A DNA stretch of 64,000 nt. Origin: Geodermatophilus siccatus (GTDB lineage Bacteria; Actinomycetota; Actinomycetes; Mycobacteriales; Geodermatophilaceae). Made by a program: the position numbers and the translations under genes. The DNA is taken from contig NZ_FNHE01000002.1 of the NCBI RefSeq assembly GCF_900103785.1, positions 1-64,000 of the forward strand, read 5' to 3'. Each line of letters opens with the position of its first letter. Positions within the stretch are counted from its first letter, which is position 1. The notes beneath the pieces are model-generated. The model was not told the origin of the DNA. It did not search any database and saw only the letters and a program-made list of their open reading frames with translations. Shown piece after piece: positions 34,928-44,331 of this stretch.

Positions 34928-36208
34928 TCACCGCCCGGTTCCCGGCCCGTCGTCCCCGGCCACGGCGGCGAGCTCGCGGATGCGGCCGGCCACGTGGTCC
35001 CAGCTCCACAGCCGGACGGCGGCCCTGCGGGCTCCTCGGGAGAGCGCTCGCCAGGACCCGGCGTCCAGGTCCAGCAGCTCGCCCAGCCGGGTGCGGAGGT
35101 CCTCGACGTCCCCGCTGGTGAAGGACGCCAGGTGGCGCAGGTGCGGCGGGTACTCCTCCTCGAGGCCGGCCGCGATCTCGGCCAGGCCGGAGTGCCGGGC
35201 GACCAGCGGGGGTGACCCGCAGGCCGCGGCCTCGGCAGCCACCATGCCGAACGCCTCCGGGAAGACCGAGGGGACGACGCTGACGTCCGCCAGCGGCCAC
35301 AGGTGGGCCAGGTGGCGGTGCTGCAGCGGGCCGGTGAACAGGACGTCCGGGCCGGCCGCGGCCGCCAGCTCGGCACGGGCCGGGCCGAAGCCGACGACCA
35401 CCGCGCGGGCGTCCAGTCCGTGCAGGGCCTCCAGCAGCAGCGAGACCCCCTTCTCGGCGCTGAGGCTGCCGACGTACAACACCGTCCTGCGGTCCCCGCT
35501 CAGGAACGCCGCCAGTCGCTCGGCGTTGCCCACGTCGGGCAGCCGCTCGTCGTGACCCCCGGCCGGGTGAGCCGGATCCCGCAGGCTCTCCTCGACGAGC
35601 GCGGTCAGGGCGGCGGCCCGCTCGCGGGGGCGCAGCGCCTCGACGTCCACGCCCGGGGGGACGACGGCGACCCGCTCGGGGTCCACGCCCACGAGCTCGC
35701 TGAGGACGCCGGACACGTGGCGCGACCCGGCCAGGACGACAGCCGCGCCGGAGAGGGTCTCCCGGGCCCAGGCGCACAACTCGGCGTCCCCCCGCATGGC
35801 GAACTCCAGTTCCGACCCGTGCGCCTTGACGACGTAGGGCAGCCCGGACGCGGCCCCCACCGGAGCGCCGAGCAGCACGTGGTTGACCAGCAGGAGGTCC
35901 GCGGGGCCCTGTGCCCGGACGGCCGCCGCGTTCGCCGCCACGAACCCCTCCCGATCAACGCGGTCCATCTCGGTCAACAGCCGCGGCTGCACGTCCTCGT
36001 ACGGTCCCATGACGAAGACCGGGAGCGGCCCGGGCAGACCCGGCCGGACGACCGCCGCGCCGCCCAGGTCGTAGCGCTCGGGGTGCGGCTCCTGGCAGAG
36101 GACCACGACCTCGTGGCCCATCCGGCTCCACGCCCGGGCGAGTTCCCGGGTGTAGACGTTCGAGCCGCTGCCCTCGAGGAGATAGCCGTGCCAGATCAGG
36201 ATGCGCAT
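34928..36208 (-). CDS. Glycosyltransferase family 4
   Basis: The protein has 426 residues with two Rossmann domains. The N-terminal MRILIWHGYLLEGSGSNVYT is the acceptor domain. The C-terminal domain has VLYVGSLSAEKGVSLLLEAL and the retaining-enzyme signature FPEAFGMVAAEAAACGSPPL, with the two Glu seven residues apart that bind the nucleotide sugar. It transfers a sugar with retention of configuration to an unknown acceptor. The start is set at ATG 36208 by the family's usual N-terminus; the ribosome binding site is weak. The zinc dehydrogenase gene lies 118 bp upstream on the same strand. Confidence 0.83.
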   Translation of the reverse strand: MRILIWHGYLLEGSGSNVYTRELARAWSRMGHEVVVLCQEPHPERYDLGGAAVVRPGLPGPLPVFVMGPYEDVQPRLLTEMDRVDREGFVAANAAAVRAQGPADLLLVNHVLLGAPVGAASGLPYVVKAHGSELEFAMRGDAELCAWARETLSGAAVVLAGSRHVSGVLSELVGVDPERVAVVPPGVDVEALRPRERAAALTALVEESLRDPAHPAGGHDERLPDVGNAERLAAFLSGDRRTVLYVGSLSAEKGVSLLLEALHGLDARAVVVGFGPARAELAAAAGPDVLFTGPLQHRHLAHLWPLADVSVVPSVFPEAFGMVAAEAAACGSPPLVARHSGLAEIAAGLEEEYPPHLRHLASFTSGDVEDLRTRLGELLDLDAGSWRALSRGARRAAVRLWSWDHVAGRIRELAAVAGDDGPGTGR

Positions 36209-36326
36209 CGGGTCAGGGTGCGGGACCGGCGCCCTCGCCGTCCGGTGTGTCGCCGCCAGGAGAACGGGTCCGGCGGCCGGTTCCCTCGCCGTCCGGCGCT
36301 CTCCGGTCCACCCGGGACGGGTCGGA

Positions 36327-37373
36327 TCACTCGAAGACGATGCAGACCTTGCCCCCAGCACCCCGGTCGGCGACGCGGTAGGCCTCGTCGGCCCGGTCGA
36401 GCGGGAACCGGTGGGTGACGATGCGCTCGGGGTGCAGGCCCCAGCGCACCAGGTGCTCGAGGAGCTCCTCCATGTGCCGCAGCGAGGTCACCCACGAGCC
36501 GTGCAGCGTGATCTGCTTGTGGATGAGCAGCTCCGACACCGCGAAGCTGATCTGGCTGCCCTCACCGACGAACGCGCACCGTCCCCAGGTCCGGGTGTTC
36601 TCCAGGGCGACCACCCGCGCGGCGCCGCTGCCGGAGCAGTCGATGCTGGCCTCGCAGCCGCGGCCGTCGGTGAGCCCGCGGATGGTGGCCGTGGCCCGCT
36701 CGTCGGCCGGGACGGCGTGGTCGACCAGGCCCAGGTCCTCCGCCATCCGCAGCCGTTCGGGTGCGACGTCGGTGGCGATGATCGGCCCGGCGCCCAGCGC
36801 CCGACCGAGCATGGCGGCCGCCAGACCGACCGGCCCCAACCCGGTGATGAGCAGCCGGTCCCGCCCGGAGAGCCCCAGTCGCAGCAGCCCCTCGTAGGCG
36901 GTGCCGAAGCCGCACGAGATCAGGGCCCCGTCGACGTAGGACAGCGGCTCGGGGAGCAGGATGCAGGTCGCCTCCTCGGCCAGCAGGTACTCGGCGTGCC
37001 CGCCGTCGCGTTGCCAGCCGTGCGCCGCGCGCAGGGGTGAGGTGCACCCGACCATGTAGCCGGCGCGGCACTCCTCGCAGACGCCGCAGCCGGCGATGTG
37101 GTAGACGACCACGCGGTCGCCGGGCTGCAGCCGCCGGGCGCCGGGGCCGACGGTGACGACCTGGCCGCACGGCTCGTGCCCGGCGATGACGCCCTGGTAC
37201 GCCTCCGGCCCGGTGCCCAGGTGCTCCCGGTAGATGGCCCGGATGTCGCTGCCGCAGATCGACGACGCCTTCATCCGCAGGAGCACCTGACCGTGCCCCG
37301 GTGTCGGCACGTCGACCTCGACGTGCTGGACGGTGCTGTCGCCGGGCAGGCGGACGCCGCTCATCACGGTCAT
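36327..37373 (-). CDS. Zinc-dependent medium-chain dehydrogenase
   Basis: The protein has 348 residues. Catalytic zinc ligands appear in [14 protein letters not shown] (Cys) and [10 protein letters not shown] (His, Glu). The structural zinc site is the four-Cys [15 protein letters not shown]. The cofactor loop is [20 protein letters not shown]. This is the threonine/sorbitol dehydrogenase branch of the MDR family, oxidising a polyol or secondary alcohol with NAD(P)+. ATG 37373 has GGAGGAG six bases upstream. A MobA-like monooxygenase gene precedes it on the same strand by 157 bp, so it could act downstream of that pathway, though this is only positional. Confidence 0.83.
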   Translation of the reverse strand: MTVMSGVRLPGDSTVQHVEVDVPTPGHGQVLLRMKASSICGSDIRAIYREHLGTGPEAYQGVIAGHEPCGQVVTVGPGARRLQPGDRVVVYHIAGCGVCEECRAGYMVGCTSPLRAAHGWQRDGGHAEYLLAEEATCILLPEPLSYVDGALISCGFGTAYEGLLRLGLSGRDRLLITGLGPVGLAAAMLGRALGAGPIIATDVAPERLRMAEDLGLVDHAVPADERATATIRGLTDGRGCEASIDCSGSGAARVVALENTRTWGRCAFVGEGSQISFAVSELLIHKQITLHGSWVTSLRHMEELLEHLVRWGLHPERIVTHRFPLDRADEAYRVADRGAGGKVCIVFE

Positions 37374-37530
37374 CTGCTCTCCTCCGTCGTCGTCTCGGGG
37401 TGGGCTCCGGCGGGTGGACCCGGCCGGACCCGACGGCTGCGAGCACGAGGCACGGCCACGCGGTGCGCCGCGCGTCCGAGCGAGTTCCTCGCGCGGATCA
37501 GTGTGGGTGCGGTGGACGGCGGCGTCGCTG

Positions 37531-39459
37531 CTACGCGGCGTCGACCAGGATCCCGGCGAAGAAGTCGACCAGCGCCTCGTGCGCATCCAGCGGGAGGACG
37601 TGCGCGACGTACTGGTCCGGGCGGACGACCACGAGGCACCCCCGGTCCCGGTCCACGGTCCTCAGGTCGAAGACGTCGCCGCGCCCGGGGTCGGGGCAGA
37701 ACGCCTTCTCGTAGTCGACGAGGCCGAGGCGGCCCTTCCGCGGCAGCAGGACCGGGGGCAGCGCGTCGACGGCGAGGTCCCGGTGCCCCTGCTGGAACAC
37801 GGCGCGGACGTCGATCACCGAGTCCGGATCGGCGCCCTTCGGGGTGAACCGGGCGATCGGGGAGGCGTCCGAGGTCAGGAACTCGCACAGCGCCCGCACG
37901 CGGGAGTCCGGGCTCGTCGGTTCCGCCCGGTCGGCGAAGACGTAGAGCCGCCAGGCGCCATCGGCCCGGGCGACGTGGCCGAGGTGCAGCGGCTTGGCGT
38001 CGGCCAGCCGGACCACCGGGGCGGAGTGGAAGCGCATCCCGATCGGGAAGCCCGCCGCGAGGTCCTGGGAGGAGCTCGCCGCGGTGATCATGGACGGGGC
38101 GTACCGGGTGGCGACCCCAGCGGTGAACCGGCCCTGGGCGACGAAGTACCGGTGGAACTCCTCCGGGTCGACCCCCTCGCTCTCGACGTCCCCGGTCTCC
38201 TTCGGTCGAGCGCTGAGCATCCGGGCGAACTCGCGGTCGAAGTCGATCAGCTCCCGGGCGATCGCCTGCCGTTCCGCGGAGTAGGTGTGCAGGAGCTCCG
38301 GCCGGGCCGTCCCCCGGAGGACGGCGCCGAGCTTCCAGCCGAGGTTCCAGGTGTCGGCCATGGACACGTTCATGCCCTGGCCCGCCTTGGCGCTGTGGGT
38401 GTGGCAGGCGTCCCCGGCGATGAACACCCGGGGGAGCCGGCCCGGCACCTGCTCCGCCGGCACGTCGTCGAACTTGTCGCACAGCCGCTGGCCGATCTCG
38501 TACACCGACCACCACCCGACGTCCCGCACGTCGAGGGTGTAGGGGTGCAGGATCCGGTTCGCGACCGCGGCCAGCTTCTCGGGGGTGACGGTGCGGCGGT
38601 CGAGCACCTCCTCGTCGCCGACCTGGTCCAGCTCGATGTAGAAGCGGACCATGTACCCGCCCTCGCGCGGGATGACCAGGATGTTCCCCTGGTCGGCGGA
38701 GTGGATCGTGCACTTGAGCCGGATGTCGGGGAAGTCGGTGACCGCGAAGGCGTCCATGACGCCCCAGGACTGGTTCATCGGGTCGCCGACCAGCTCGCGG
38801 CCGATCGCGGACCGGGTGCGGCTGCGCGCGCCCTCGCAGCCGACGACGTACCGGGCCCGGATCGTCGAGGCCTCCCCGGTCTCCTCGCCGCCCGACACGT
38901 GCTGCACGGTCACCGTCACCGGGTACTCCGAGGAGCCGTCGGTGTCGATGCGGACGTCGCTGGCCTGCAGGCCGTAGTGCGGGGTCGACCGGCTGGCCGA
39001 CCGCTCCATGTGCTCCAGCAGGTAGGCGAGCATGCGGGCCTGGTTGACGATGACGTGCGGCATCTCCGACAGGCCCTCCTCGACGTCCTGGACCCGGCCG
39101 GTGCGCCGGATCCGGCTCCGGTCGTCCGGGTCCGGCTGCCAGAAGGCGACCTCGTTGACCCAGTAGCCCTCGTCGACCAGGCGACCGGCCAGGCCGAACG
39201 CCTCGAACATCTCGACCGTGCGGCAGGCGACCCCGTCGGCCTGGCCGACCGCGAGCGGGCCCTCCCTGCGGTCGATGACGGCGGTCCGGATCTCCGGGAA
39301 CGCGGCCATCTGGGCGGCCAGGACGAGCCCGGCCGGGCCGCACCCGATGATCAGGACGTCGACCTCCTCCGGGAGTCCGTCCGGCCGGTCGGCGACCGAC
39401 GGGTGCGGCTCCTCGACCAGCGGGTCGCCGGGCTTGTAGCCGTCCAGGTAGAACTGCAT
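37531..39459 (-). CDS. FAD-dependent aromatic monooxygenase (3-hydroxybenzoate 4-/phenol 2-monooxygenase type)
   Basis: The protein has 642 residues. FAD contacts are visible in [20 protein letters not shown], in [17 protein letters not shown] (the DG-type motif) and in [20 protein letters not shown], followed by [14 protein letters not shown]. The C-terminal ~170 residues form the thioredoxin-like domain found in phenol hydroxylase and MobA ([40 protein letters not shown]). It inserts one oxygen next to the phenolic hydroxyl using NADPH. Length fits MobA (about 640). The IclR gene is divergent across a short palindrome-bearing spacer, the usual layout for a substrate-induced monooxygenase. 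Products would feed protocatechuate or catechol routes. Confidence 0.85.
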   Translation of the reverse strand: MQFYLDGYKPGDPLVEEPHPSVADRPDGLPEEVDVLIIGCGPAGLVLAAQMAAFPEIRTAVIDRREGPLAVGQADGVACRTVEMFEAFGLAGRLVDEGYWVNEVAFWQPDPDDRSRIRRTGRVQDVEEGLSEMPHVIVNQARMLAYLLEHMERSASRSTPHYGLQASDVRIDTDGSSEYPVTVTVQHVSGGEETGEASTIRARYVVGCEGARSRTRSAIGRELVGDPMNQSWGVMDAFAVTDFPDIRLKCTIHSADQGNILVIPREGGYMVRFYIELDQVGDEEVLDRRTVTPEKLAAVANRILHPYTLDVRDVGWWSVYEIGQRLCDKFDDVPAEQVPGRLPRVFIAGDACHTHSAKAGQGMNVSMADTWNLGWKLGAVLRGTARPELLHTYSAERQAIARELIDFDREFARMLSARPKETGDVESEGVDPEEFHRYFVAQGRFTAGVATRYAPSMITAASSSQDLAAGFPIGMRFHSAPVVRLADAKPLHLGHVARADGAWRLYVFADRAEPTSPDSRVRALCEFLTSDASPIARFTPKGADPDSVIDVRAVFQQGHRDLAVDALPPVLLPRKGRLGLVDYEKAFCPDPGRGDVFDLRTVDRDRGCLVVVRPDQYVAHVLPLDAHEALVDFFAGILVDAA

Positions 39460-39486
39460 CGTCTCGGCCCTCTCTGTCGCTCGGTG

Positions 39487-39520
39487 TGCGGACCTCCGCC
39501 CTGAGCCGGTGGGGTCCGCA
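39487..39520. promoter_or_regulatory. Inverted repeat between the monooxygenase and IclR genes, candidate operator
   Basis: TGCGGACC (39487-39494) and GGTCCGCA (39513-39520) are exact inverted copies with an 18-base spacer. They lie in the 108-bp divergent promoter region, where the IclR protein would be expected to bind. Confidence 0.5.
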
Positions 39521-39567
39521 GGTGGACGGTCCCCTCGGTGTCGGAGCGCGGAATAGGATTTTCTGCT

Positions 39568-40308
39568 GTGAAGAACCGGCCGCCGTATGCGATCGCCTCG
39601 GTCGACTCGGCCCTGCTCCTGGCGACCCTGCTGCAGCACGAGGGGCCGATGCGGGTGACGGACGCGGCCGAGCGCCTCGGGGTCTCCGCTTCGACGGCGC
39701 ACCGCCTGCTCGGGATGCTCGTCTACCGGGACTTCGCCGAGCAGCTGCCCGACCGGCGCTACGGCCCGGGGCGGATCCTGGAGCGCACCCCGCTCCCGCA
39801 GGCGCCGGTCGCGCGGCTGCGGGAGCTGGCTCTGCCGCACCTGCGGCGGTTGGTCGACGAGCTCGGGGAGACGACCAACCTGATGGTCCTGACCGGCCCG
39901 GACGTGCGTTTCGTCGCCACCGTCGAGTGCGAGCACGTCCTCCGGGTGGGGGACCGGACCGGCCGGTCGCTGCCGGCACACCTGACCTCCGGGGGGAAGG
40001 CGCTCCTCGCCACCCTGGCCCCCGGCGACCTCGACCGCGCACTCGGGCAGCACGACGACGAGACGGCGGCCCGGCTGCGCCGGGAGCTGCCGACCATCCG
40101 GCGTCAGGGGTTCGCCGTCAACGACCAGGACACCGAGGCCGGACTCACCGCGGTCGGGGTCGCGATCCCGGACCGCGGGGGCGCCGTGGCGAGCGCGATC
40201 TCGGTCTCCATGCCCACCGCCCGCTACGCGCGGGACCGGTTGCGGGCGTGGTCGGTGGCGCTGTCGGCAGCGGCAGCGGCGATCGCAGCCGACCTCGACG
40301 CGGCCTGA
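39568..40308 (+). CDS. IclR-family transcriptional regulator
   Basis: The protein has 246 residues. The winged helix is ASVDSALLLATLLQHEGPMR, then RVTDAAERLGVSASTAHRLL. The ligand domain shows GRSLPAHLTSGGKALLATL and FAVNDQDTEAGLTAVGVAI. It lies divergent from the aromatic monooxygenase and most likely regulates it in response to the hydroxybenzoate or phenol substrate. The start is placed at GTG 39568 with AGGA about nine bases upstream; a GTG at 39538 would add ten residues. A FAD oxidase gene follows on the same strand after 214 bp. Confidence 0.83.
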   Translation: MKNRPPYAIASVDSALLLATLLQHEGPMRVTDAAERLGVSASTAHRLLGMLVYRDFAEQLPDRRYGPGRILERTPLPQAPVARLRELALPHLRRLVDELGETTNLMVLTGPDVRFVATVECEHVLRVGDRTGRSLPAHLTSGGKALLATLAPGDLDRALGQHDDETAARLRRELPTIRRQGFAVNDQDTEAGLTAVGVAIPDRGGAVASAISVSMPTARYARDRLRAWSVALSAAAAAIAADLDAA

Positions 40309-40522
40309 CCGATCCCCGGTGAGGCCGCTGCTGCGCCGTCCTCGTCGAGGTGCCGGGCCCCGATCGTCGTGGCGACCGGCGCGGGCGGGCTCTCGGGTCG
40401 AGATCGCGAGACGGCGCTCCCGTCCGCGGGAGGCGCAGATCTGCACCGTGACGTGCAGGTGACGCCATCGCCCCTAGCGTCGAGACCTCGCCGCGTCGGT
40501 CGCACGGACCCGAGGAGTGACC

Positions 40523-41920
40523 ATGACCCAGCTGCTCGGTGGGGAGCTGCAGGAGCTCCGCCACGTCTTCGCCGGCCGCCTGATCACTCCGGCGGATCCG
40601 GACTACGACGAGGCCCGTCGGGTCTGGAACGCCTGCATCGACCGTCGACCCGCCCTGATCGCCCGCTGCGCCGACGCGGCGGACGTGAGCGCGGCCATCG
40701 GCTTCGCCCGACGCCACGGACTGGAGGTCTCGGTGCGGGGCGGGGCGCACAGTGCCGCCGGCGTCGCGGTGGCCGACGGCGCCGTCATGATCGACCTGAG
40801 CCTCCTGCGGCAGGTCGACGTGGACCCGCTGCGCCGCCGAGCGCGCGCCGGCGGCGGAGCACTCAATCTCCACTTCGACGCGGCCGCCCAGGCGCACGGC
40901 CTGGCCACGCCCGCCGGCATGGTGGGCCACACCGGGATCGGCGGCCTGACCCTCGGCGGCGGGATGGGGCACCTCACGCGACGGCACGGGCTGGCCATCG
41001 ACAACCTGGTCGGAGCCGAGGTCGTGCTGGCGGACGGGCGGGTGGTCCACGCCTCGGCGCAGGAGCACCCGGACCTCTTCTGGGCGATCCGCGGCGGCGG
41101 CGGCAACTTCGGGGTGGTCACCGCCTTCGAGTTCCGGCTGCACCCGGTCGGGCCGATGGTGCAGTTCGGCTTCCTCTTCTGGGGACTGGACCAGGGGCCG
41201 GCCGCGCTGCGCGAGGCCCGGGACGTGATCGACGACCTGCCCCGCGACGTCAACATCATGATCGTCGGCCTGAACGCCCCGCCGGCACCGTTCGTGCCGG
41301 AGCGGCACCACCTCCAGCCGGGCTACGCCCTGATCGTCACGGGGTTCGGGTCCGCTGACGAGCACACCGCGGTGATCGACCGGATCCGTGAGCGGGTCCC
41401 CCCGCTGTTCGACCTGGTCACGCCGATGCCGTACGTCCAGGTCCAGCAGTTCACCGACGAAGCCGCCGCGTGGGGCTCCCTGGTCTACGACAAGGGCACC
41501 CAGGTCGCCCAGCTCACCGACGACGTCATCCGCCTCATCACCGAGCACTGGCCCCGCAAGACCTCGCCGTCGTCCGCGATGTTCCTCTACCGCCTGGACG
41601 CCGCCTACTCCGAGGTCGGCGAGGACGACACCGCCTTCGGCGGGGGGCGCTCCCCGCGGTTCAGCGTGTTCATCCTGGCCATCGCCGAGAGCCCCGACGT
41701 GCTGGCCGCCGATCGTGCCTGGGTCCGCTCGTTCTGGGGCGCCCTGCAGGACCACGCGTTGAGCAGCGGCAGCTACGTCAACGACAGCTCGGAGTTCCCC
41801 GACCGGTGGGTGCGAGCCAGCTACGGGGCCAAGTACCCACGGCTGGCGCAGATCAAGAGGGCCTACGACCCGGAGAACGTCTTCCGCCACAACGCCAACA
41901 TCGTGCCCTCGGCCGTGTGA
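40523..41920 (+). CDS. BBE-type FAD-linked oxidase
   Basis: The protein has 465 residues. The FAD-binding PCMH domain is seen in LEVSVRGGAHSAAGVAVADG, with the His that is covalently attached to FAD in this class, and in GMVGHTGIGGLTLGGGMGHL, then LTRRHGLAIDNLVGAEVVLA. The second Cys attachment site of bicovalent members is not present (GHTGIGG in place of a Cys-containing loop). The C-terminal berberine-bridge segment RIKRAYDPENVFRHNANI is standard. It oxidises alcohols, sugars or phenolic substrates using O2. GAGGAG precedes ATG 40523. Substrate unknown. Confidence 0.85.
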   Translation: MTQLLGGELQELRHVFAGRLITPADPDYDEARRVWNACIDRRPALIARCADAADVSAAIGFARRHGLEVSVRGGAHSAAGVAVADGAVMIDLSLLRQVDVDPLRRRARAGGGALNLHFDAAAQAHGLATPAGMVGHTGIGGLTLGGGMGHLTRRHGLAIDNLVGAEVVLADGRVVHASAQEHPDLFWAIRGGGGNFGVVTAFEFRLHPVGPMVQFGFLFWGLDQGPAALREARDVIDDLPRDVNIMIVGLNAPPAPFVPERHHLQPGYALIVTGFGSADEHTAVIDRIRERVPPLFDLVTPMPYVQVQQFTDEAAAWGSLVYDKGTQVAQLTDDVIRLITEHWPRKTSPSSAMFLYRLDAAYSEVGEDDTAFGGGRSPRFSVFILAIAESPDVLAADRAWVRSFWGALQDHALSSGSYVNDSSEFPDRWVRASYGAKYPRLAQIKRAYDPENVFRHNANIVPSAV

Positions 41921-41982
41921 CGTCACCCGCGGCGCGGCGGTGCTGACGGCGTGTCGGGGTCCTCGGTGCCGCAGCGAACGCC

Positions 41983-42102
41983 CTACCCGGTCCCGTCCCC
42001 GGGACGACTGACGGCCCTCACCATCGACCTGGTCAGGACGCCGGCGACGGCGGCCGCGGCGGCCGCGATGGCGGAGCGGAGCAGACGGTGCCTTCGGCTC
42101 AT
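41983..42102 (-). CDS. Small membrane-like peptide of 39 residues
   Basis: The reverse strand has AGGAGG six bases before ATG 42102 and reads MSRRHRLLRSAIAAAAAAVA, then GVLTRSMVRAVSRPGDGTG and TAG. A positively charged start, an Ala-rich hydrophobic helix of about 15 residues and a charged tail suggest a small membrane-associated peptide. It lies 109 bp downstream of the universal stress gene on the same strand and may be the last gene of the CitMHS-Usp unit. No family is recognised. The near-ideal ribosome binding site is the main support. Confidence 0.5.
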   Translation of the reverse strand: MSRRHRLLRSAIAAAAAAVAGVLTRSMVRAVSRPGDGTG

Positions 42103-42211
42103 GGCAGCCTCCTGGCGCAGCGGTGTCCCGCCTCTCTACTCCGGTGCCCCGACCGGCTCAACGCCGGCCGCGCATCGCACCGGCGGACCCGCGGGGCGTC
42201 CCCGCGTCTGC

Positions 42212-42601
42212 TCACCCGAGGCCCTTCACCGCGACGACCGGACACGGCGCGTCGAGGATGAGCCGCTGCGCGATGCTCCCCACGAGGAGCTTCACGGTCG
42301 GGGAGCGGCGCCGCACCGGGACGACGACCAGGTCGGCGCCGACCGCGGTGGCCAGCCGGTCGACCTGCGCGACCACGTCCTCCTCCGGGGCGTGGAGCAG
42401 GTGCGGCAGACCCGCGTCGACGAGCCGCTCCGTCACCCGCTCGCGGAGCGCCGGGGTGCTGTACTCCGGGGCCGCCGGGGAGTCGGCGCGGACGAGCACC
42501 ACCTGCAGGTCGTTGCCGCACCGGCGCGCGTGGTCGGCGCCCCAGCGCAGGGCGGCGTCCCCCTCGGGACGGTCGTTCACCAGCACGATCGTGCTGCGCA
42601 T
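42212..42601 (-). CDS. Universal stress protein (UspA family)
   Basis: The protein has 129 residues and starts MRSTIVLVNDRPEGDAALRW behind GAGGAG. The end has ADLVVVPVRRRSPTVKLLVG, then SIAQRLILDAPCPVVAV. The usual ATP motif G-x2-G-x9-G-S is changed to RRRSPTVKLLVGS, so nucleotide binding is uncertain. It lies 68 bp downstream of the CitMHS transporter, with a strong hairpin in between that may reduce its transcription. Confidence 0.82.
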   Translation of the reverse strand: MRSTIVLVNDRPEGDAALRWGADHARRCGNDLQVVLVRADSPAAPEYSTPALRERVTERLVDAGLPHLLHAPEEDVVAQVDRLATAVGADLVVVPVRRRSPTVKLLVGSIAQRLILDAPCPVVAVKGLG

Positions 42602-42631
42602 CGCAGATCTCCTCGTCTCTCCTCGTCGACG

Positions 42632-42664
42632 GGCCGGCGCCGGCCCCAGGGGCCGGCGCCGGTC
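42632..42664. terminator. Long G+C-rich hairpin between CitMHS and usp genes
   Basis: GGCCGGCGCCGGCCCC at 42632-42647 is followed after one base by GGGGCCGGCGCCGGTC, making a 16-bp stem with one wobble pair. No T-run follows. It may be an intrinsic attenuator or an RNA-stabilising structure. Confidence 0.6.
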
Positions 42665-42669
42665 GGGGT

Positions 42670-44148
42670 TCACAGGGGGATGACGCTCAGCGCGAGGCCG
42701 GTCGCCAGCATGACCAGGGAGACGACGACCGACCGCCAGATGGCCTTGCGGTGGTGGTCGCCCATCTCGACCTTGGCCAGGGCGATCAGCAGCAGGAACG
42801 CCGGGACCAGTGGGCTCTGCATGTGCAGCGGCTGGCCGGTGACCGCGGCCCGGGCCATCTCGACCGGTTCGATGCCGTAGTTGGCGGCGGTCTCGGTCAG
42901 GACGGGCAGGACACCGAAGTAGAAGGCGTCGTTGCTCATCAGGAAGGTGAGGGGCATCGAGAGCAGGCCGGTGATCACGGCCAGGTGCGAGCCCAGGCTG
43001 TGCGGGATCACGCCGATGAGCCAGTCGGCCATCGCCTCGACCATGCCGGTCCCCGACAGGACGCCGGTGAGGACGGCGGCCGCGAGCACCATGCCGACCA
43101 CCGACACGACGCTGCCGGCGTGGGCCCTGAACTGGTCGGCCTGCTGCGAGACGTGCCGGAAGTTGACCACCAGCGCGAGGCCGACGGCGACCATGAAGAC
43201 GAAGGGGATCGGCACCAGGTCGACGACGAGCATCACCATGACCGCGAGGGTCAGCGCCAGGTTGACCCACACCAGACCCGGCCGGGCCCGCTCGCCCCGG
43301 TCGGGCAGGCTCGCCGCGGGGTCGTGCGCGAGGACCGGGACCGGCTCGGTCGCGCCGTCCGCCACCTCGACGGTGTCCTGCCGCACGCGCGCGCCCACCA
43401 GCACGCCTCCGGAGCGCACCGGGGCGCCGTCGAGGCTCGACGCGGCCGGGCGCAGTCCTCGCATCCCGGCCGGTGCGGGCGCCGGACCCCCGGTGCCGTC
43501 GGTCCCGGCCTCCCCGCCCACCGGCAGGTGGACGAGCCCGATGCGCTTGCGCTCGGAGCGCCCCAGCAGCCAGGCCAGGACGAAGACGGCGAGGATGCCG
43601 GCGATCATCGACGGGATCATCGGCACGAAGACGTCGGTCGGGCTCACGTTCAGCGCGGCCGCGGCGCGGGCCGTCGGGCCGCCCCAGGGGACGACGTTGA
43701 GCACACCGTTGGTGACCGCCGCGACGCAGGTGAGCACGACCGGGCTCATCCCGAGGCGGAGATAGATCGGCAGCAGGGCCGACGTCACGATGATGAACGT
43801 GGTCGATCCGTCGCCGTCGAGGCTGACGATGGCGGTCAGGGCGGCGGTGCCGACGACGAGCTTGACCGGGTCGTGGCCGACCAGCTGCAGGATCTTGCGG
43901 ATCAGCGGGTCGAACAGACCGACGTCGATCATGATGCCGAAGTAGGTGATGGCGAAGAACAGCAGCGCCGCGGTGGGCGCGAGGTCCTCGACCGACGACA
44001 TCACCATGTCGCCGATGTCGGTGCCCGCGCCGGCAGCGATGCCGAAGGCGACCGGGACGAGGATGAGGGCGACCACGGGGGTGGTCCGCCTGCTCATGAT
44101 CAGGTACATGAAGACCGCGATCATGAGGAAGCCGAGGGTGACCAGCAC
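42670..44148 (-). CDS. CitMHS-type citrate-metal:H+ symporter
   Basis: The protein has 492 residues with about twelve membrane segments. LVTLGFLMIAVFMYLIMSRR starts the first helix. LVGTAALTAIVSLDGDGSTT and TNGVLNVVPWGGPTARAAAA are the first substrate-binding hairpin region, and MPLTFLMSNDAFYFGVLPVL with GQPLHMQSPLVPAFLLLIAL the second. These match the Mg2+/Ca2+-citrate transporters of the CitMHS family. A ~90-residue hydrophilic loop splits the halves. GTG 44148 has AGGAG about six bases upstream. It is divergent from a CitA/CitB-like two-component system, which in this family senses the same substrate and activates the carrier. Confidence 0.87.
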   Translation of the reverse strand: MLVTLGFLMIAVFMYLIMSRRTTPVVALILVPVAFGIAAGAGTDIGDMVMSSVEDLAPTAALLFFAITYFGIMIDVGLFDPLIRKILQLVGHDPVKLVVGTAALTAIVSLDGDGSTTFIIVTSALLPIYLRLGMSPVVLTCVAAVTNGVLNVVPWGGPTARAAAALNVSPTDVFVPMIPSMIAGILAVFVLAWLLGRSERKRIGLVHLPVGGEAGTDGTGGPAPAPAGMRGLRPAASSLDGAPVRSGGVLVGARVRQDTVEVADGATEPVPVLAHDPAASLPDRGERARPGLVWVNLALTLAVMVMLVVDLVPIPFVFMVAVGLALVVNFRHVSQQADQFRAHAGSVVSVVGMVLAAAVLTGVLSGTGMVEAMADWLIGVIPHSLGSHLAVITGLLSMPLTFLMSNDAFYFGVLPVLTETAANYGIEPVEMARAAVTGQPLHMQSPLVPAFLLLIALAKVEMGDHHRKAIWRSVVVSLVMLATGLALSVIPL

Positions 44149-44331
44149 GGGTGGCTCCTGACGGTGGGTGTCGGTGGGTGCGGGGCCTGGTCGGGCTGAC
44201 GCCTCGACCGGGCGGCGGGCCGGCTCGGCGACGGAGAGCTCGGGTCGGCTCCTCCGTCGGGCCCTTGTGACCAGCGACACTAGGGAGGCACGTGGCCCGG
44301 GTCTCTCTTGCGCAGGAAAGCCGCACAGGTC

